Notes: a model not told the origin generated them from the letters alone. 28,098 nucleotides of DNA from JBGPYB01 sp041493035 (GCA_041493035.1 JBGPYB010000049.1:1-28098), one strand, 5' to 3'; positions 8,288-15,894 are shown, numbered from the stretch's first letter. A program made the numbers and translations.

Positions 8288-8300
8288 GAGTTCGCACCTT

Positions 8301-8318
8301 GGGCGAGATCATTCGCCC
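8301..8318 (+). terminator. Short hairpin between the VWA and OmpA genes
   Basis: GGGCGA-GATCAT-TCGCCC forms a 6-bp stem with a 6-nt loop, 14 nt after the VWA stop. No T-run follows. It may slow transcription or shape the OmpA leader. The evidence is weak. Confidence 0.25.
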
Positions 8319-8339
8319 CCGCAACGATGGAGGTCGTAA

Positions 8340-8969
8340 GTGAAAAGATTCATTCTGCCGATCCTGGTGGTCGGCGTCGCCGTGAGCGGCTGTGCCACGA
8401 AGAAGTACGTTGGCAAGGAAGTCGGTGAGGTCAACAAGAAGGTCGACAACGTCTCGGCCGAGCTCGAGAAGACCCAGGAGCGCGTGAAGCGCAACGAGGT
8501 CCGTATCGACGAGGTTGGCCAGCAGTCCCAGGCCGGGATCACCGAAGCCAAGGGCTCCGCGCAGCAGGCCCTGGTCAAGGCCACCGCAGCCGAAAAGGCC
8601 GCCCAGGGAAAGCTCATCTACACGGTGACCCTTTCCAACGACAAGGTCACCTTCCCCCTGAATCGCTCCGAAGTGAGCGACGAGGCCAAGAAGCTCATCG
8701 ACGAGGCGATCGCGCAGCTGAAGGCCGAAAACAAAGGTGTCTACTTCGAGATCGAAGGCCACACTGACTCCACGGGCCCCGCCGACTACAACCAGAAGCT
8801 GGGCGAAGACCGGGCGGTGGCCGTCCGCGACTACCTCCACGATCAGCACGGCTTAGCACTCAGCCGGATGCAGGTCATTTCCTACGGGGCCAGCAAGCCC
8901 GTGGCCGACAACAAGACCAAGGAAAATCGGGCCCTGAACCGTCGCGTCGTCATCAAAGTTCTCGAGTAG
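8340..8969 (+). CDS. OmpA-family peptidoglycan-binding lipoprotein
   Basis: The 209-residue lipoprotein has the lipobox VSGC, with Cys18 as the lipidated residue, so it should be anchored in the outer membrane. Residues about 25-90 are a charged, heptad-like helical region (VNKKVDNVSAELEKTQERV), probably a coiled coil or stalk. The C-terminal OmpA domain has the peptidoglycan-binding signature FEIEGHTDSTGPADYNQKLGE followed by R-A-V-A-V and ISYGASKPVADN, ending in ENRALNRRVVI. It tethers the outer membrane to the cell wall, like Pal. The start is GTG 8340, because GGAGG at 8329-8333 sits 6 nt upstream. No tol genes are nearby. A GC-rich hairpin follows the stop. Confidence 0.92.
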   Translation: MKRFILPILVVGVAVSGCATKKYVGKEVGEVNKKVDNVSAELEKTQERVKRNEVRIDEVGQQSQAGITEAKGSAQQALVKATAAEKAAQGKLIYTVTLSNDKVTFPLNRSEVSDEAKKLIDEAIAQLKAENKGVYFEIEGHTDSTGPADYNQKLGEDRAVAVRDYLHDQHGLALSRMQVISYGASKPVADNKTKENRALNRRVVIKVLE

Positions 8970-8982
8970 GCCGCTTCCTGCC

Positions 8983-9005
8983 GAGGGGGCGCCTCGCGCC
9001 CCCTC
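8983..9005 (+). terminator. GC-rich hairpin after the OmpA gene, U-tract-less terminator candidate
   Basis: GAGGGGGCGC, loop CTC and the complementary arm make a perfect 10-bp stem, 14 nt after the stop codon. No T-run follows. The core GGGGGCGC/GCGCCCCC is the same as in the hairpin at 13475-13502. Confidence 0.5.
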
Positions 9006-9033
9006 ACCCTCTGCCATAATCCCCGCGGGAATA

Positions 9034-9049
9034 GCCGAGGCCCCTCGGC
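9034..9049 (+). promoter_or_regulatory. Hairpin immediately upstream of the sigma-factor start
   Basis: GCCGAG-GCCC-CTCGGC is a 6-bp stem ending 10 nt before the ATG at 9060, where the ribosome site should be. No good Shine-Dalgarno sequence is present, so the fold could limit translation of the sigma factor. This is inference from position only. Confidence 0.3.
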
Positions 9050-9059
9050 GGTACCCCCT

Positions 9060-9656
9060 ATGGAACGGAGGATCACGAGCGATCCCGGCGAGAGTGACCT
9101 CCTGGCCCAGGCCCGGGGGGGGAACCTGTTTGCCTTCGAGGAGGTCGTTCGGCGCTACCAGCGGCGGGTCTACGGTGTCGCGTACCGCATCGTCCGCCGT
9201 CACGACGTGGCCGACGACGTGGCCCAGGAGGCCTTTATCCGTGCCCATCACGCCCTCGCGAGCTTCGACGCTACCCGGCCCTTCGGCCCCTGGATCTGCC
9301 GCATCGCCGCGAATCTGGCCATCAACCACGTCCGGTCTCCGCAGTCCCGTGAGGAGGAGCTTCCGGAGGGGCACGCCGAGACGCCGTCTCCCGCGGGGGG
9401 AAGTCCGCTCGAGGGAGTGCTCCACCAGGAAGCCAAGGCCGTCCTCGATGCCGCCCTCGAACGCATTCCGGCCGATCAGCGTGCTGTGTTCGTGCTTCGC
9501 GTGGTGGAGGAACTCTCCTATCGCGAGATCGCCGACGCTCTTGGGATCTCCATCGGCACCGTCATGAGCCGCCTCTCGCGCGCCCGTGAGAAGCTACGCG
9601 AGGCGCTGACGCCCTATCTCGGACAGGCCGCGGCGCGCTCCAAGGTCGATCCATGA
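9060..9656 (+). CDS. ECF-family RNA polymerase sigma factor (RpoE-like)
   Basis: The 198-residue sigma factor has region 2 at about 15-85 (AFEEVVRRYQRRVYGVAYRI, ADDVAQEAFIRAH, RPFGPWICRIAANLAINH) and region 4 at about 130-185 (LERIPADQRAVFVLRVVEE, SYREIADALGISIGTVMSRLSRAREKLRE). The two are joined by a short acidic/proline linker, and regions 1 and 3 are absent, as in ECF factors. It would direct RNA polymerase to an envelope or stress regulon. Its stop overlaps the anti-sigma start (ATGA at 9653-9656), the usual pairing. I see no clear GGAAC-type autoregulated promoter upstream. Confidence 0.96.
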   Translation: MERRITSDPGESDLLAQARGGNLFAFEEVVRRYQRRVYGVAYRIVRRHDVADDVAQEAFIRAHHALASFDATRPFGPWICRIAANLAINHVRSPQSREEELPEGHAETPSPAGGSPLEGVLHQEAKAVLDAALERIPADQRAVFVLRVVEELSYREIADALGISIGTVMSRLSRAREKLREALTPYLGQAAARSKVDP

Positions 9657-10771
9657 GCATCCACGTCACCGACCAACTCGGCCCCTTCCTGGACGGGGAG
9701 CTCGCGGCCGTCGAGCGAGCCGCCGTCGCGGCTCACCTGCGTGAGTGCGAGGCCTGCGCCCGGAGACTCGAAGAGATGGCCGCGGTCGATGATGCGGCGC
9801 GGTCGCTGGCGGTGGAGGCGCCCGAGGGGTACTTCAACGACTTCGCGTCCCGGCTGCGAGGGAAGCTGCGTGCCCCGGCGAAGCGCCGGTTTACGCCGCC
9901 CGTCTGGGCGCTTGCCGTCGCGGCGGCCCTGGTCCTGGCGGTCCTCACGCCCCTTACCCTCCGCCAGACGCAGACGGCTCCATCCGAGCCCGCCGCGCCG
10001 CTCCAGGAGGCGGCGAAGCCGCAGGCCATGACTCCCGTGACGACGGCGGACCAGCCGGCTCGCACCGAACCGGAGGCGAAGGTCGCCCTCAAGGACACGA
10101 AGCTCGAGCCTGCCCTCGAGAAGCGTCGCGCCCCGAAACAAGCCGAGACGGCCGGGGCCTTCGCCGCACGGGACATCGCGAGCGGCCGGATGGCCGCCGC
10201 CACTCCCGGACCGGTGCTCGCGGGGGCTCCCGAGCCTGCCGCGCCCGCGCCGCTCAAGCTGAAGGAGGAAGCGCGCCGCGACGAGCCGCGACCGGGTGCA
10301 CGCGCGGATGCCTTCGCAGCGGCCCCCCCCGAGAGCCTGGAAGTCGACGCCGCGAAGAGCAAGACGACGGCCCCGTCCGCCGATGCCGAGAGCGCCCCGG
10401 CCCAGGCCAGGGGGCGTGCCAGTGCGGGCGCGGGTCCTGGCGGCTTGGTGGCCTCCCGGAACGCGGTCCCCGGCTTCCCAGCCGAGGAGCTGCGCTATCG
10501 CGCGCTCCTCGCTCGCGGGGCGTCGACCGCGGCCGACGCGCGCTCGCTCCGCGAGGCGTGGCGCACCTTCGCTCAGTCCGAGCCCACCGGGCCTCGTTCC
10601 GACGAAGCCCGCGTTCGCGTCATCGAGGCGGGAGCGGAGGCCTACCGCCTCTCGCGCGAGGAAGAGGATCGCGCCCTGGCCGAGCGCGATGCCGCCGCCT
10701 ATCTGGCCCGCTCCGATGCCGGCCAGGCGGAGCGGGTTCGCGCACTCCTCGCGTCACTCACTTCAGGCTGA
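9653..10771 (+). CDS. Membrane anti-sigma factor with zinc-binding (ZAS) domain
   Basis: This 372-residue protein is translationally coupled to the sigma gene. The N-terminal ZAS domain has His28-x3-Cys32-x2-Cys35 (AHLRECEAC), the zinc site that holds the sigma factor inactive. One membrane segment lies at about 83-103 (PPVWALAVAAALVLAVLTPLTL). The outside part is long: about 150 residues of Ala/Pro/Lys/Glu-rich low-complexity sequence, then a helical tail of about 90 residues (ELRYRALLARGAS, RLSREEEDRALAERDAAAYLA) that may be TPR-like. Signals sensed by this part would trigger release of the sigma factor. The low-complexity span has high GC and is likely disordered. Target genes are unknown. 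Confidence 0.9.
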   Translation: MSIHVTDQLGPFLDGELAAVERAAVAAHLRECEACARRLEEMAAVDDAARSLAVEAPEGYFNDFASRLRGKLRAPAKRRFTPPVWALAVAAALVLAVLTPLTLRQTQTAPSEPAAPLQEAAKPQAMTPVTTADQPARTEPEAKVALKDTKLEPALEKRRAPKQAETAGAFAARDIASGRMAAATPGPVLAGAPEPAAPAPLKLKEEARRDEPRPGARADAFAAAPPESLEVDAAKSKTTAPSADAESAPAQARGRASAGAGPGGLVASRNAVPGFPAEELRYRALLARGASTAADARSLREAWRTFAQSEPTGPRSDEARVRVIEAGAEAYRLSREEEDRALAERDAAAYLARSDAGQAERVRALLASLTSG

Positions 10772-10793
10772 ACGCGCGGCGCGCCGAGGCATC

Positions 10794-10822
10794 TTGACCC
10801 CCCTCGGGCAGGGTCCTATGAT
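10794..10822 (+). promoter_or_regulatory. Sigma70-type promoter for the permease-aroF operon
   Basis: TTGACC (10794-10799), a 17-nt spacer and TATGAT (10817-10822) match consensus at 5/6 and 5/6. Transcription should start near 10829. A ribosome site AAAGGAG (10846-10852) follows, 5 nt before the ATG. Confidence 0.7.
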
Positions 10823-10857
10823 CCGCACGTTCGCGCAACCGAGCCAAAGGAGCCTGA

Positions 10858-12372
10858 ATGTCGCTCTTTCGCCGAAAACCGCTCGACGCGCTCATCGCGG
10901 AGGGCGGCGACGAAGCTCACGGCCTCAAGAAGACCCTGACCGTGGTCGATCTGATCGCCCTCGGCATCGGCGCGATCATCGGCGCCGGGATCTTCGCGAC
11001 CCTCGGCAGCGCCACGTCGGGCGGCGTCGATGCTCCTCCCGCGGGGCCCGGCGTCACGGCCTCGATCCTCTTGACGGCCGTTGCGTGCGGCTTCTGCGCC
11101 CTCTGCTACGCGGAGTTCGCGAGCCTCGTCCCGGTAGCGGGCTCGGCCTACACTTACAGCTACGCCACACTCGGAGAGCTGGTGGCGTGGATCATCGGCT
11201 GGGACCTGATCCTCGAGTACGCCGTCGGCAACATCGCGGTGGCGATCTCGTGGGCGGCCTACTTCCGGCAGCTCATGATGGGCTTCGGCATCGAGATCCC
11301 CGCGTGGATGGCCACCGACTTGCGATCGACACACCTGGCGGCGCAGGCCGTGGCGGACGCCGGCGTCTCGTCCCTCGGCCCCGAGCTGAGCATCGCCTAT
11401 CAGGCGTCGCTCAGTCACCCGGTGGTCTTCGGGATTCCGATCGTGTGCAACCTGCTGTCGGTCCTCATCACGGCGGCCATCACGTGGCTCCTCGTCATCG
11501 GCGTCAAGGAGTCCGCGCGATTCAACAACGTGGTGGTCGTTCTCAAGGTCATCACGCTGCTCTTCTTCATCGCCGTGGGTGCCTTTCACGTCAACCACGG
11601 CAACTGGCACCCGTTCTTTCCGGGCGGCTTCCCCGGCGTCTGGCGTGGCGCCTCGCTGATTTTCTTCGCCTATATCGGCTTCGACGCCATCTCCACCGCC
11701 GCCGAGGAATGCAAGGATCCGGGTCGCGACATGCCTCGTGGGATCATCGGGTCTCTCATCATCTGCACCATCCTCTACGTCGCGGCGGGGCTGGTCCTGA
11801 CCGGGATGGTGCCCTACCAGAAGCTGGTCGGCGTCGCCGATCCGCTCTCCATGGCGCTCTCGTACGTGAACCAGGGATGGGCGGCCGGGATCCTGGCCTT
11901 CGGCGCCGTCGTGGCCATGACCGCGGTGCTCCTCGTCTTCCAGCTCGGGCAGCCGCGCATTCTGATGGCCATGTCGCGGGACGGACTCTTGCCTCCGTGG
12001 TTTGGGAAGATCCATCCCGTGTACCGCACACCCCACGTGACCACGATCCTGACCGGCGTCTTCGTGGCTTTCTTCTCGGCGATCGCCAACATCGACATCA
12101 TCATCGAGCTGACGAACATCGGGACCCTTTTCGCCTTCGTCCTGGTGTGCATCGGGATCCTGATCCTGCGCCACCGCGAGCCGAACCGCCCCCGCAAGTT
12201 CCGCGTCCCCTTCGTCCCGATCACCCCGCTCCTCGGCATCGGCATGTGCGTCTTCCTGATGGCGGGACTTCCCATGGCCACGTGGATAAGGTTCATCGTG
12301 TGGTTGTTGGTGGGGCTCGTGATCTACTTCGGGTACAGCGCACGGCGCAGCCGGCTCTCCCCGAGCGCCTGA
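10858..12372 (+). CDS. APC-superfamily amino-acid permease (CAT/YfnA-like)
   Basis: This 504-residue inner-membrane transporter has about 12 or more hydrophobic segments. It begins with a cytoplasmic leader and then TM1 containing GIGAIIGAGIF, the unwound substrate-binding signature of APC amino-acid transporters. Other family marks are CYAEFASLVPVAGSAYTYSYATLGE, FFAYIGFDAISTAAEECKDPGRDMPRGI and GQPRILMAMSRDGLLP. The overall pattern is closest to bacterial cationic amino-acid transporter-like permeases, but the substrate cannot be fixed. It is followed after 7 bp by DAHP synthase, so aromatic amino acids are a reasonable guess from context only. It has a clear promoter and a strong ribosome site upstream. 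Confidence 0.93.
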   Translation: MSLFRRKPLDALIAEGGDEAHGLKKTLTVVDLIALGIGAIIGAGIFATLGSATSGGVDAPPAGPGVTASILLTAVACGFCALCYAEFASLVPVAGSAYTYSYATLGELVAWIIGWDLILEYAVGNIAVAISWAAYFRQLMMGFGIEIPAWMATDLRSTHLAAQAVADAGVSSLGPELSIAYQASLSHPVVFGIPIVCNLLSVLITAAITWLLVIGVKESARFNNVVVVLKVITLLFFIAVGAFHVNHGNWHPFFPGGFPGVWRGASLIFFAYIGFDAISTAAEECKDPGRDMPRGIIGSLIICTILYVAAGLVLTGMVPYQKLVGVADPLSMALSYVNQGWAAGILAFGAVVAMTAVLLVFQLGQPRILMAMSRDGLLPPWFGKIHPVYRTPHVTTILTGVFVAFFSAIANIDIIIELTNIGTLFAFVLVCIGILILRHREPNRPRKFRVPFVPITPLLGIGMCVFLMAGLPMATWIRFIVWLLVGLVIYFGYSARRSRLSPSA

Positions 12373-12379
12373 GGTCCTT

Positions 12380-13393
12380 GTGCTCGTCGTGATGCGGCAG
12401 GACGCGACCGAAGCCGAGGTGCGCGGCGTCGAGGCCGCCATCGAAGCCCGCGGCTTCAAGGCCCATTCGATCCCGGGCGCCCAGCGCACGGCCATCGGGA
12501 TCACGGGGAACAAGGGGGCTTTCGAGGCTCCGGTCTTCGAGGCCCTGCCGGGCGTCCTCGAGGTCATCCCAGTCTCCCACGCGTACAAGCTCGTGTCGCG
12601 CGAGGTCAAGCCCGACGACACCGTGGTTTCCATCGGCGGAGTTTCCATCGGCGGAGAGACCCTGGCGATCGTGGCGGGCCCGTGCGCAGTCGAGTCTCTG
12701 GAGCAGATGCTCACCGTCGCCCGCGCCGTGAAAGCGGCGGGGGCCCACCTCCTCCGCGGTGGCGCTTTCAAGCCACGCACGAGCCCTTACTCGTTCCAGG
12801 GCCTCGGCGAGGAGGGACTCAAGATCCTGGCCGCCGCGCGCGAGGAAACGGGGCTCCCTGTCGTCACCGAGGCCATGGACCTGGAAGGCCTCGACCTCGT
12901 GGAGCGTTACGCCGACGCCATTCAGATCGGTGCGCGGAACATGCAGAACTTCTCCCTCTTGAAGCGGGCCGGTCGCGCGCGAAAGCCGGTGATCTTGAAG
13001 CGCGGCATGTCGGCGACCCTCGAGGAGTTCCTGATGTCCGCCGAGTACATCCTCTCCGAGGGGAACTACCAGGTCGTCCTGTGCGAGCGCGGCGTGCGGA
13101 CCTTCTCCGATTTCTCCCGCAACACCCTCGACCTGGCGATCGTTCCGGCGGTCAAGAAGATCAGCCACCTGCCCATCCTGGTGGACCCCTCCCACGGCAC
13201 GGGGCGTCGCGACAAGGTGGCTCCGCTCTCCCGCGCTTCGGCCGCGGTGGGCGCCGACGGCCTGATGATCGAGGTGCACCACGACCCCGACCGCGCTCTC
13301 TCCGACGGCCCGCAATCGATCACGCCGGCGATGTTCGAAGCCCTGGTAAGAGACCTCAGGCAGATCGCCCCGGTCCTCGGCCGCAGGCTGTAG
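12380..13393 (+). CDS. aroF: 3-deoxy-7-phosphoheptulonate (DAHP) synthase, type I-beta with N-terminal regulatory domain
   Basis: The enzyme catalyses the first step of the shikimate pathway, condensing phosphoenolpyruvate and erythrose 4-phosphate. Residues 1-75 are a ferredoxin-like/ACT-like domain, as in the Thermotoga enzyme, where aromatic amino acids bind. The barrel follows, with IVAGPCAVES, GGAFKPRTSPYSFQG, GARNMQNFSLLK, KRGMSAT, CERGVRTF, LVDPSHGTGRRDKV and EVHHDPDRALSDGPQSI. At 337 residues it is full length. The start is GTG 12380, with GAGG (12371-12374) 5 nt upstream, overlapping the permease stop. The linker between the domains carries a perfect 15-bp tandem duplication (VSIGG twice). 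A hairpin follows the gene before the convergent PATAN gene. Confidence 0.96.
   Translation: MLVVMRQDATEAEVRGVEAAIEARGFKAHSIPGAQRTAIGITGNKGAFEAPVFEALPGVLEVIPVSHAYKLVSREVKPDDTVVSIGGVSIGGETLAIVAGPCAVESLEQMLTVARAVKAAGAHLLRGGAFKPRTSPYSFQGLGEEGLKILAAAREETGLPVVTEAMDLEGLDLVERYADAIQIGARNMQNFSLLKRAGRARKPVILKRGMSATLEEFLMSAEYILSEGNYQVVLCERGVRTFSDFSRNTLDLAIVPAVKKISHLPILVDPSHGTGRRDKVAPLSRASAAVGADGLMIEVHHDPDRALSDGPQSITPAMFEALVRDLRQIAPVLGRRL
12626..12655 (+). repeat. Perfect 15-bp tandem duplication inside aroF
   Basis: GTTTCCATCGGCGGA occurs twice in a row (12626-12640 and 12641-12655). It duplicates five residues (VSIGG) in frame at the junction between the regulatory domain and the catalytic barrel. Confidence 0.9.
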
Positions 13394-13474
13394 GCACAGG
13401 CGGCGAGCGGAGCGGGATTCACTCCGGCGAAGCCCCGCAACGCCATGACGGCGCGGGACAAGCGCGCGGGGGTT

Positions 13475-13502
13475 CAAGGGGGCGCGACGCAGCGCCCCCT
13501 TG
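13475..13502. terminator. GC-rich hairpin between convergent aroF and PATAN genes, likely bidirectional terminator
   Basis: CAAGGGGGCGC, loop GACGCA and the complementary arm form a perfect 11-bp stem. It begins 1 bp from the PATAN stop on the minus strand and 82 bp after the aroF stop. No T-run flanks it on either side. The core matches the hairpin at 8983-9005. Confidence 0.6.
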
Positions 13503-13503
13503 C

Positions 13504-14613
13504 TCAAGTCAGGTCGATCACCCCGCGCTCCAGGAGGCGGGCGAAGATCAGGAGCGCCTGCTCCTCCGCCATGGGACAGAGCTTCAGTATCGACTTCAGG
13601 TCCCACTGGCCGTTGACCCGCGATAGAACGAAGCCCTCGAGGGGGTCGAAGTTCTCGCGGGTGAGAGCCACCATGTCCATGGTGAGCACCGGCACCTTGT
13701 CGAGAGGGACGGTACGCATGGCGCGGTCGCGGCTTCGCGCATCGGCCAGGGCGATGAGCCCCATCTTGGCGTTCTGGTTGAGGCGGTCCAGCGCCAGGAC
13801 GTCTTCGTACGCGTGGAGCGCTTCGTCATAGCGTTTCTCCTGGACCTTTTGCTGTGCCACGGTCAATAGCGCCTGAATGGCGCCGAGGGTATCGGTGCCC
13901 CCCGTGGGCTCGGTGTCGTCCTCGGTCTTGTCGACGGCCACCGCCCCCCGAGAGTGGAGATCGAAGAAGAGCGCGGCTGTTTCGAACTCGGAGCGGCGCA
14001 TCTCGAGGCTGATCTCCGCCAAGGTTTTCCCCGCGGCGGCGAGGCCGATCGCCTGGCGCTCCGCCAGGTTCTCGATGGCCGGCATGCCCGTCACCTTGAA
14101 GGTCGTTCGCATCGTGGGGAAGACCTTGCGGATCCGACACCACTCGTCGACGCGGCGGATCCCTTCCAGGATGACCCCGGTGACGGCCATCTCGACGTGG
14201 ATGAGCACGTCGCCCGGAAGCTCGTTGTCTTTGAACTCGAAGCGCCCCTCGGGCCAGAGGAACAGATCGTGGACCGTCTCCTCGGCCTTCGCCTTGAGGC
14301 TTCTCCTCAGGTCCTCTTCGTTGAGCACGCCCTCGGCGACGAGGATCGAGCCGATGAGGCGCCCTTGCTTCTCCTGGGCCACCAGGGCCTTGAAGAGCTG
14401 CTCCTCCGAGACCAGACGATCCCGGATCAGGAACTGGCCGAGGGACTCACGAGGGTCGTTGGACCACGATGAGAAGATGGCTCCGTCGCGGAAGGCGATC
14501 CGCTTGCGGACGGACCTCCGCTCGAGATGGAGAGTTCCTGTCTTTCTGCCCGTCGAGATCCATTGCAGGATGTCGGGCAGGGACATCGTGCGGAGGTTGC
14601 CGGTGAGACTCAT
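13504..14613 (-). CDS. PATAN/DUF4388 domain protein with GspE N-terminal-like segment
   Basis: The 369-residue cytoplasmic protein has an N-terminal PATAN (DUF4388) domain at about 1-60: MSLTGNLRTMSLPDILQWIS, GRKTGTLHLERR, KRIAFRDGAIFSSWSNDPRE. Next is a segment like the N-terminal domain of type II secretion/MshE ATPases (LGQFLIRDRLVSEEQLFKAL, GSILVAEGVLNEEDL). Then comes a second PATAN-like stretch (EGRFEFKDNELPG), a helical TPR-like part (AQQKVQEKRYDEALHAYEDVLALD) and a C-terminal winged-helix-like end. PATAN proteins are signalling or regulatory adaptors, often linked to motility or two-component systems; no partner is adjacent. It lies 24 bp downstream of the HNH gene in the same direction, probably co-transcribed. 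Confidence 0.8.
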   Translation of the reverse strand: MSLTGNLRTMSLPDILQWISTGRKTGTLHLERRSVRKRIAFRDGAIFSSWSNDPRESLGQFLIRDRLVSEEQLFKALVAQEKQGRLIGSILVAEGVLNEEDLRRSLKAKAEETVHDLFLWPEGRFEFKDNELPGDVLIHVEMAVTGVILEGIRRVDEWCRIRKVFPTMRTTFKVTGMPAIENLAERQAIGLAAAGKTLAEISLEMRRSEFETAALFFDLHSRGAVAVDKTEDDTEPTGGTDTLGAIQALLTVAQQKVQEKRYDEALHAYEDVLALDRLNQNAKMGLIALADARSRDRAMRTVPLDKVPVLTMDMVALTRENFDPLEGFVLSRVNGQWDLKSILKLCPMAEEQALLIFARLLERGVIDLT

Positions 14614-14637
14614 GGCGGGGAGGGGCCGCCCGGGCGC

Positions 14638-15171
14638 CTACCCCCCTTCCCAGGAGAGATCCCAGAAGAGATAGTCGCGCCAGCTCTCGGGAGCTCGGTG
14701 GAGGCCGAGGCTCAGCGTCAGGGACGGAAGCGCCTCGGGGCGTCGCGGCTTGCGAATGATGCGCAGGCCCGCTTCCTCGGGGGTCCGGTCCCCTTTTCTA
14801 CGGTTGCACGGGATGCAACAGGTCACGATGTTGTCCCAGCCCTTCCGGCCCCCGCGGGCGACGGGGATCACGTGGTCGAAGGTCAGGTGGGAGGGGGCGA
14901 AGCGGTCGCTGCAGTACTGGCAGCGATGCTCGTCCCGCGCATAGACGTTGGCGCGGGAGAACGGGACGTCGGCGAAGGGACGTTTCATTCGGACGTGACG
15001 GAGCAGGCGAAGCACCGAAGGGAGCTTCACCCGGATCGTGACGCCGCGAATCTCCCGGTCGTAGACGGCGATGACCTCCACCTTGCCCTGGAAGAGCATG
15101 GTGATGGCTTTTTGCCAGGACACGATCCTCAGTGGTTCGTATGTCGCATTGAGGACCAGAGTTTGTTCCAT
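14638..15171 (-). CDS. HNH endonuclease
   Basis: The 177-residue protein matches the stand-alone chromosomal HNH family whose N-terminus reads LVLNATYEPLRIVSW. It has the zinc-knuckle Cys pair in HRCQYC, the catalytic core HLTFDHVIPVARGGRKGWDNIV, and the second Cys pair in TCCIPCNRRKGDRTPEEAG. The fold cuts or nicks DNA with a metal ion. Its cell role is not known; this type is usually a housekeeping chromosomal gene and not a restriction enzyme or an intron, and no methylase is nearby. A TTGACA promoter overlaps the upstream terminator region. No clear ribosome site precedes the ATG. It is probably co-transcribed with the PATAN gene. Confidence 0.9.
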   Translation of the reverse strand: MEQTLVLNATYEPLRIVSWQKAITMLFQGKVEVIAVYDREIRGVTIRVKLPSVLRLLRHVRMKRPFADVPFSRANVYARDEHRCQYCSDRFAPSHLTFDHVIPVARGGRKGWDNIVTCCIPCNRRKGDRTPEEAGLRIIRKPRRPEALPSLTLSLGLHRAPESWRDYLFWDLSWEGG

Positions 15172-15185
15172 GGCGGAGGGCCGAC

Positions 15186-15213
15186 AAAAAATTGTCCCCC
15201 CCCGGGGGAGGGG
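15186..15213 (-). terminator. Rho-independent terminator after eda
   Basis: Read on the minus strand, a C-rich arm (15213-15204, one T bulge) is followed by eight G (15203-15196), ACAA and six T (15191-15186). This can form a short G:C stem with a U-tract, beginning 17 nt after the eda stop. The hairpin also fills the spacer of the putative HNH promoter. Confidence 0.5.
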
Positions 15214-15220
15214 CTGTCAA
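15191..15220 (-). promoter_or_regulatory. Putative promoter for HNH-PATAN, overlapping the eda terminator
   Basis: On the minus strand, TTGACA (15220-15215) is followed by an 18-nt spacer and GACAAT (15196-15191; 4/6). The spacer is almost all C then G. An inverted repeat GACAA-AAAA-TTGTC (15183-15196) covers the -10 and could be an operator. Confidence 0.45.
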
Positions 15221-15230
15221 GGACGTCAGC

Positions 15231-15884
15231 TCAAACCGTGCTGCGTGCCTCCTGGACGATCCGCAGGTATTCACGCGCTTTCTCCGTGACGAGCTTGGCG
15301 TTCCCTTCCCGCACGGCCTTCGTATCCACCAGGTCGGCGCCCACGCCGAGCGCCAGGGCGCCCGCCTTGATGAAATCGGCTGCCGTCTTCACTGACACGC
15401 CGCCCGTGGGGATCAACTCCACCTGGGGCAGGGGCGCCTTCAGCGACTTGATGTAGCTGGCCCCGCCGAGAGCGCCGCAAGGGAACACCTTCACCACGTC
15501 GGCGCCCGCCGTCCACGCGGTCACCACCTCGGTGGGCGTGAGGGCGCCCGGCACTACGGCGACGGAGTAGCGCCGGCATATCTCTATGGTCTTCAGGTTG
15601 AGGGCGGGGCTCACGACGAACTGGGCGCCGGCCAGGATGCACGCGCGCGCGGTCTCGGGGTCCAGGACGGTCCCGGCACCGAGCACCACGTCGGAGCCGA
15701 AGCGGCGCGAGACCTGCTCCATCGCGTCGATGGCGCCCGGGACCGTCATCGTTATCTCGAGGATGGGTACGCCGCCCGCGCAGATGGCGTCGACCACCTT
15801 CATCGCCTCGTCGGCGGACTGGGCCCGCACGACCGGAACGAGCCCGACCTCGGCGATCTTGCGCAGCACGTCCTGTTTCGTCAT
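15231..15884 (-). CDS. eda: 2-dehydro-3-deoxy-6-phosphogluconate (KDPG) aldolase
   Basis: The 217-residue class I aldolase splits KDPG into pyruvate and glyceraldehyde 3-phosphate, the last Entner-Doudoroff-type step. It may also act on 4-hydroxy-2-oxoglutarate, as related enzymes do. The barrel carries the catalytic Glu in VPILEITMTVPGA, GAGTVLDPETA, the Schiff-base Lys in DVVKVFPCGALGG, and the phosphate-binding IPTGGVS. The start is ATG 15884: GAGGG lies 7 nt upstream, and the longer frame would need a TTG at 15905. It lies 10 bp after kdgK, so the two are one operon and the pathway fits exactly. A terminator-like hairpin with six T follows. Confidence 0.95.
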   Translation of the reverse strand: MTKQDVLRKIAEVGLVPVVRAQSADEAMKVVDAICAGGVPILEITMTVPGAIDAMEQVSRRFGSDVVLGAGTVLDPETARACILAGAQFVVSPALNLKTIEICRRYSVAVVPGALTPTEVVTAWTAGADVVKVFPCGALGGASYIKSLKAPLPQVELIPTGGVSVKTAADFIKAGALALGVGADLVDTKAVREGNAKLVTEKAREYLRIVQEARSTV

Positions 15885-15894
15885 GGCGTGACCC

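Noticed and set aside
9015..9020. CATAAT as a -10 box for the sigma-factor gene
   Set aside because: No -35 of sigma70 or ECF type lies at a fitting distance.
10816..12780. Minus-strand open frame of 654 codons across the permease and aroF
   Set aside because: It is low-complexity Arg/Asp/Glu-rich sequence opposite two clear genes.
14638..15171. HNH gene as an intron endonuclease or restriction enzyme
   Set aside because: No intron, intein or methylase is near, and the protein matches a common stand-alone chromosomal HNH family.
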